Shown here: positions 62,460 to 64,000 of the stretch, in pieces
How positions within the stretch are numbered: the stretch's first letter is position 1
Layout: each line of letters opens with the position of its first letter
NCBI GenBank assembly: GCA_947625045.1
Contig: CANQMW010000001.1
Location: forward strand, 1 to 64,000
Origin: an uncultured Oscillospiraceae bacterium
GTDB taxonomy: Bacteria; Bacillota; Clostridia; Oscillospirales; Oscillospiraceae
Length of the DNA stretch: 64,000 nucleotides
Direction: 5' to 3'
The notes under the pieces: generated by a model
The model's database searches: none
What the model was told of the DNA's origin: nothing
The model's input: the letters and a program-made list of their open reading frames with translations, nothing else
Translations under genes and position numbers: made by a program

Positions 62460-63188
62460 ATGGTATATGTGATCGGACTGGGAACTGTCCTCAACGCCGC
62501 CGGGATCATTGTGGGCGGCCTCATGGGGATGGCGTTCGGAAAGTTCCTGTCGGAGCGGGTCCAGCAGACTTTGAACATGGCCTGCGGCGTGAGCGTGCTG
62601 TTTCTGGGCATCGCCGGGGCCATGGAGGGGATGCTGTCCATTCAGGACGGGGCCCTCTCCAGCGGCGGGACCATGATGATCGTGGGAAGCCTGGCCCTGG
62701 GCGGTCTGGCGGGAGAGCTCATAAATTTGGAGCGCCTTTTTGAGCGGTTCGGCGAGTGGCTGAAGGTCAGGACCGGCAACGCCAAGGAGCAGCGGTTCGT
62801 GGAGGGGTTCGTCACCGCCTCCCTTACCGTGTGCGTGGGGGCCATGGCCATCGTGGGCGCCATCGAGGACGGCATGTTCGGCGACTGGTCCATCCTGGCC
62901 GCCAAGGCGGTGCTGGACCTGATCATCGTGCTGGTGATGACCTGCTCGCTGGGGAAGGGGTGCATCTTCTCCGCCGTCCCCGTGGCGCTGTGGCAGGGGG
63001 CGGTGACGGCCCTGGCCCGGTTCATCCGGCCCGTCATGACCGACGCAGCGCTTTCCAACCTCTCCACGGTGGGGTCCATCCTCATCTTCTGCGTGGGCCT
63101 CAATCTCGTGTGGGGGAAGAAGATACGGGTGGCGAACCTGCTGCCCGCCGTGGTGTTCGCGGTGGTATTCGCGTTCCTGCCCCTGTGA
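62460..63188 (+). CDS. DUF554 family membrane protein
   Basis: 242 residues with seven or so hydrophobic segments. N-terminus GLGTVLNAAGIIVGGLMGMA and middle VTASLTVCVGAMAIVGAIED are typical of DUF554 (YdfK-like) transporters of unknown substrate. Ribosome site is weak (AGAGAG) and ATG 62460 is the only good start. Confidence 0.85.
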   Translation: MVYVIGLGTVLNAAGIIVGGLMGMAFGKFLSERVQQTLNMACGVSVLFLGIAGAMEGMLSIQDGALSSGGTMMIVGSLALGGLAGELINLERLFERFGEWLKVRTGNAKEQRFVEGFVTASLTVCVGAMAIVGAIEDGMFGDWSILAAKAVLDLIIVLVMTCSLGKGCIFSAVPVALWQGAVTALARFIRPVMTDAALSNLSTVGSILIFCVGLNLVWGKKIRVANLLPAVVFAVVFAFLPL

Positions 63189-63250
63189 GGCGGAAGACCG
63201 GAGGGGTGTGTCCTGCGCAGAAGAACTGACAGATCAAGGAGGAAAATATA

Positions 63251-64000
63251 ATGGTATTTCCCGCGTATTTCTGGGTGCTGTTCGCGGCCGCCATGCTCAT
63301 AAGCGCACTCGGGTTCAAAAAGTTCATCTGGTTCATCTCCCTGGGCTACGGCCTCTCCATTGCCGGGGAGGGGCTGGTGATGTCGGCTCTGTTCGGAAAG
63401 AGCCTGGACGCCGGGACGGCACTGGCCTGCGCCGTCTTCGTCCTGTACGGCTGCCGTCTGGGCGGGTACCTGGCCTGCCGGGAGGCGCTGAGCGCGTCTT
63501 ATAATGAGCATATGGCCGGAGAGGTCAAACAGAACGTCCCCCTTGGCGTGAAGCTCGTCCTATGGGTCGTCTGCGCGATGCTGTATGTGCTGCAGGTGAC
63601 GCCGGTGTTCTACCGGCTGCTGGGCGGCGCCGGTTCCAATGCCTGGACCTATGTCGGCGTCGCGGTGATGCTGGCCGGCGTCGCCCTGGAATCCGCCGCC
63701 GACCTGCAGAAGAGCGTGGCCAAGAAGGCGGACCCCTGGCGGTTCGTGGACAAGGGGCTGTACCGCCTGGTCCGCTGCCCTAACTATCTGGGGGAGCTTC
63801 TGTTCTGGACGGGTGTGGTCCTGTCCGGCATCGGCGGAGTGCACGGCTGGCAGTGGCTGCCGGCTCTTATTGGCTACGCGGGCATCGTCTTCGTCATGTT
63901 CTGCGGCGCCCGCCGGCTGGAGATACGCCAGAACAAGAATTACGGCAGGGACCCGGAGTATCAGAAGTACGTGAAGAGCGTGCCCATCCTGCTGCCCTTC
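63251..64000 (+). CDS. DUF1295/steroid-5-alpha-reductase-like membrane enzyme (3' end outside window)
   Basis: 250 residues visible from ATG 63251 (AGGAGG upstream) with the frame open to the last base. Six or seven membrane helices. C-terminal motifs LYRLVRCPNYLGELLFWTG and RRLEIRQNKNYGRDPEYQKY match the DUF1295/isoprenylcysteine methyltransferase-like superfamily that uses NAD(P)H or SAM on lipid substrates. The last few residues are missing. Confidence 0.8.
   Translation, partial: MVFPAYFWVLFAAAMLISALGFKKFIWFISLGYGLSIAGEGLVMSALFGKSLDAGTALACAVFVLYGCRLGGYLACREALSASYNEHMAGEVKQNVPLGVKLVLWVVCAMLYVLQVTPVFYRLLGGAGSNAWTYVGVAVMLAGVALESAADLQKSVAKKADPWRFVDKGLYRLVRCPNYLGELLFWTGVVLSGIGGVHGWQWLPALIGYAGIVFVMFCGARRLEIRQNKNYGRDPEYQKYVKSVPILLPF

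Overview
The window reads as a high-GC, spore-forming Clostridia chromosome, most likely an Oscillospiraceae-type gut bacterium. The evidence is a Gram-positive S10-spc-alpha ribosomal operon with secY, adk, map and infA in the usual order, a spoIIR homologue, SLH-domain surface proteins, zinc-type S14, GGAGG ribosome sites and 60%+ GC. Assignment to genus is not possible from the sequence alone.

Region 1 (1-~16100) is a mobile element, best read as a prophage or phage-plasmid. The left half is on the + strand. It holds a diversity-generating retroelement (target protein with variable repeat VR, avd, template repeat TR, reverse transcriptase), a tail-associated binding protein, two small phage proteins, two holin-like proteins, a CHAP endolysin, a small membrane protein, a short tyrosine recombinase and a Cys-containing small protein. 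The right half is on the - strand and looks like one operon driven by a clear promoter/operator at ~14544-14594. It encodes small hypothetical proteins, an ArdC-like antirestriction protein, an AT-hook membrane protein, a DUF3560 protein and a ribbon-helix-helix regulator with its own promoter. Four of the gaps in this operon each hold a sequence that folds as a type I hammerhead ribozyme, with compensatory changes between copies. This would be a self-processing polycistronic mRNA. A 1.6 kb non-coding stretch with several repeat families follows.

Region 2 (16106-16630) is a five-gene tRNA cluster on the - strand (Gly-Arg-His-Gln-Lys) with a terminator.

Region 3 (16.7-23.5 kb, - strand) holds a YtvI/AI-2E family membrane protein, spoIIR, ispE, a cofactor-independent phosphoglycerate mutase family enzyme, a DUF1622 protein, a NUDIX hydrolase, a GNAT acetyltransferase, a dispersed MITE-like repeat, and rplJ-rplL with an L10-type leader.

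Region 4 (23.7-35.5 kb, + strand) holds three exported proteins (SLH/YcdB-like, YD-repeat-like, SLH plus L,D-transpeptidase), secA, pgeF, a family 5 solute-binding lipoprotein and cdd.

Region 5 (35.5-51.66 kb, + strand) is the ribosomal protein super-operon from rpsJ to rplQ. The oddities are a promoter embedded in the preceding terminator, a 199-nt structured spacer before rpsH, and a long Arg/Gly/Tyr/Asn-rich tail on S3.

Region 6 (51.7-55.1 kb, - strand) is a polar amino-acid ABC system with two substrate-binding proteins and another copy of the MITE-like repeat. Region 7 (55.2-59.5 kb) holds an OmpR-type two-component system, an HtrA-like protease, an orphan double-glycine-leader peptide, and a small - strand gene interrupted by an in-frame TGA. 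Region 8 (59.7-64 kb) holds ppdK, a DUF554 membrane protein and a truncated DUF1295-type membrane enzyme running off the right edge.
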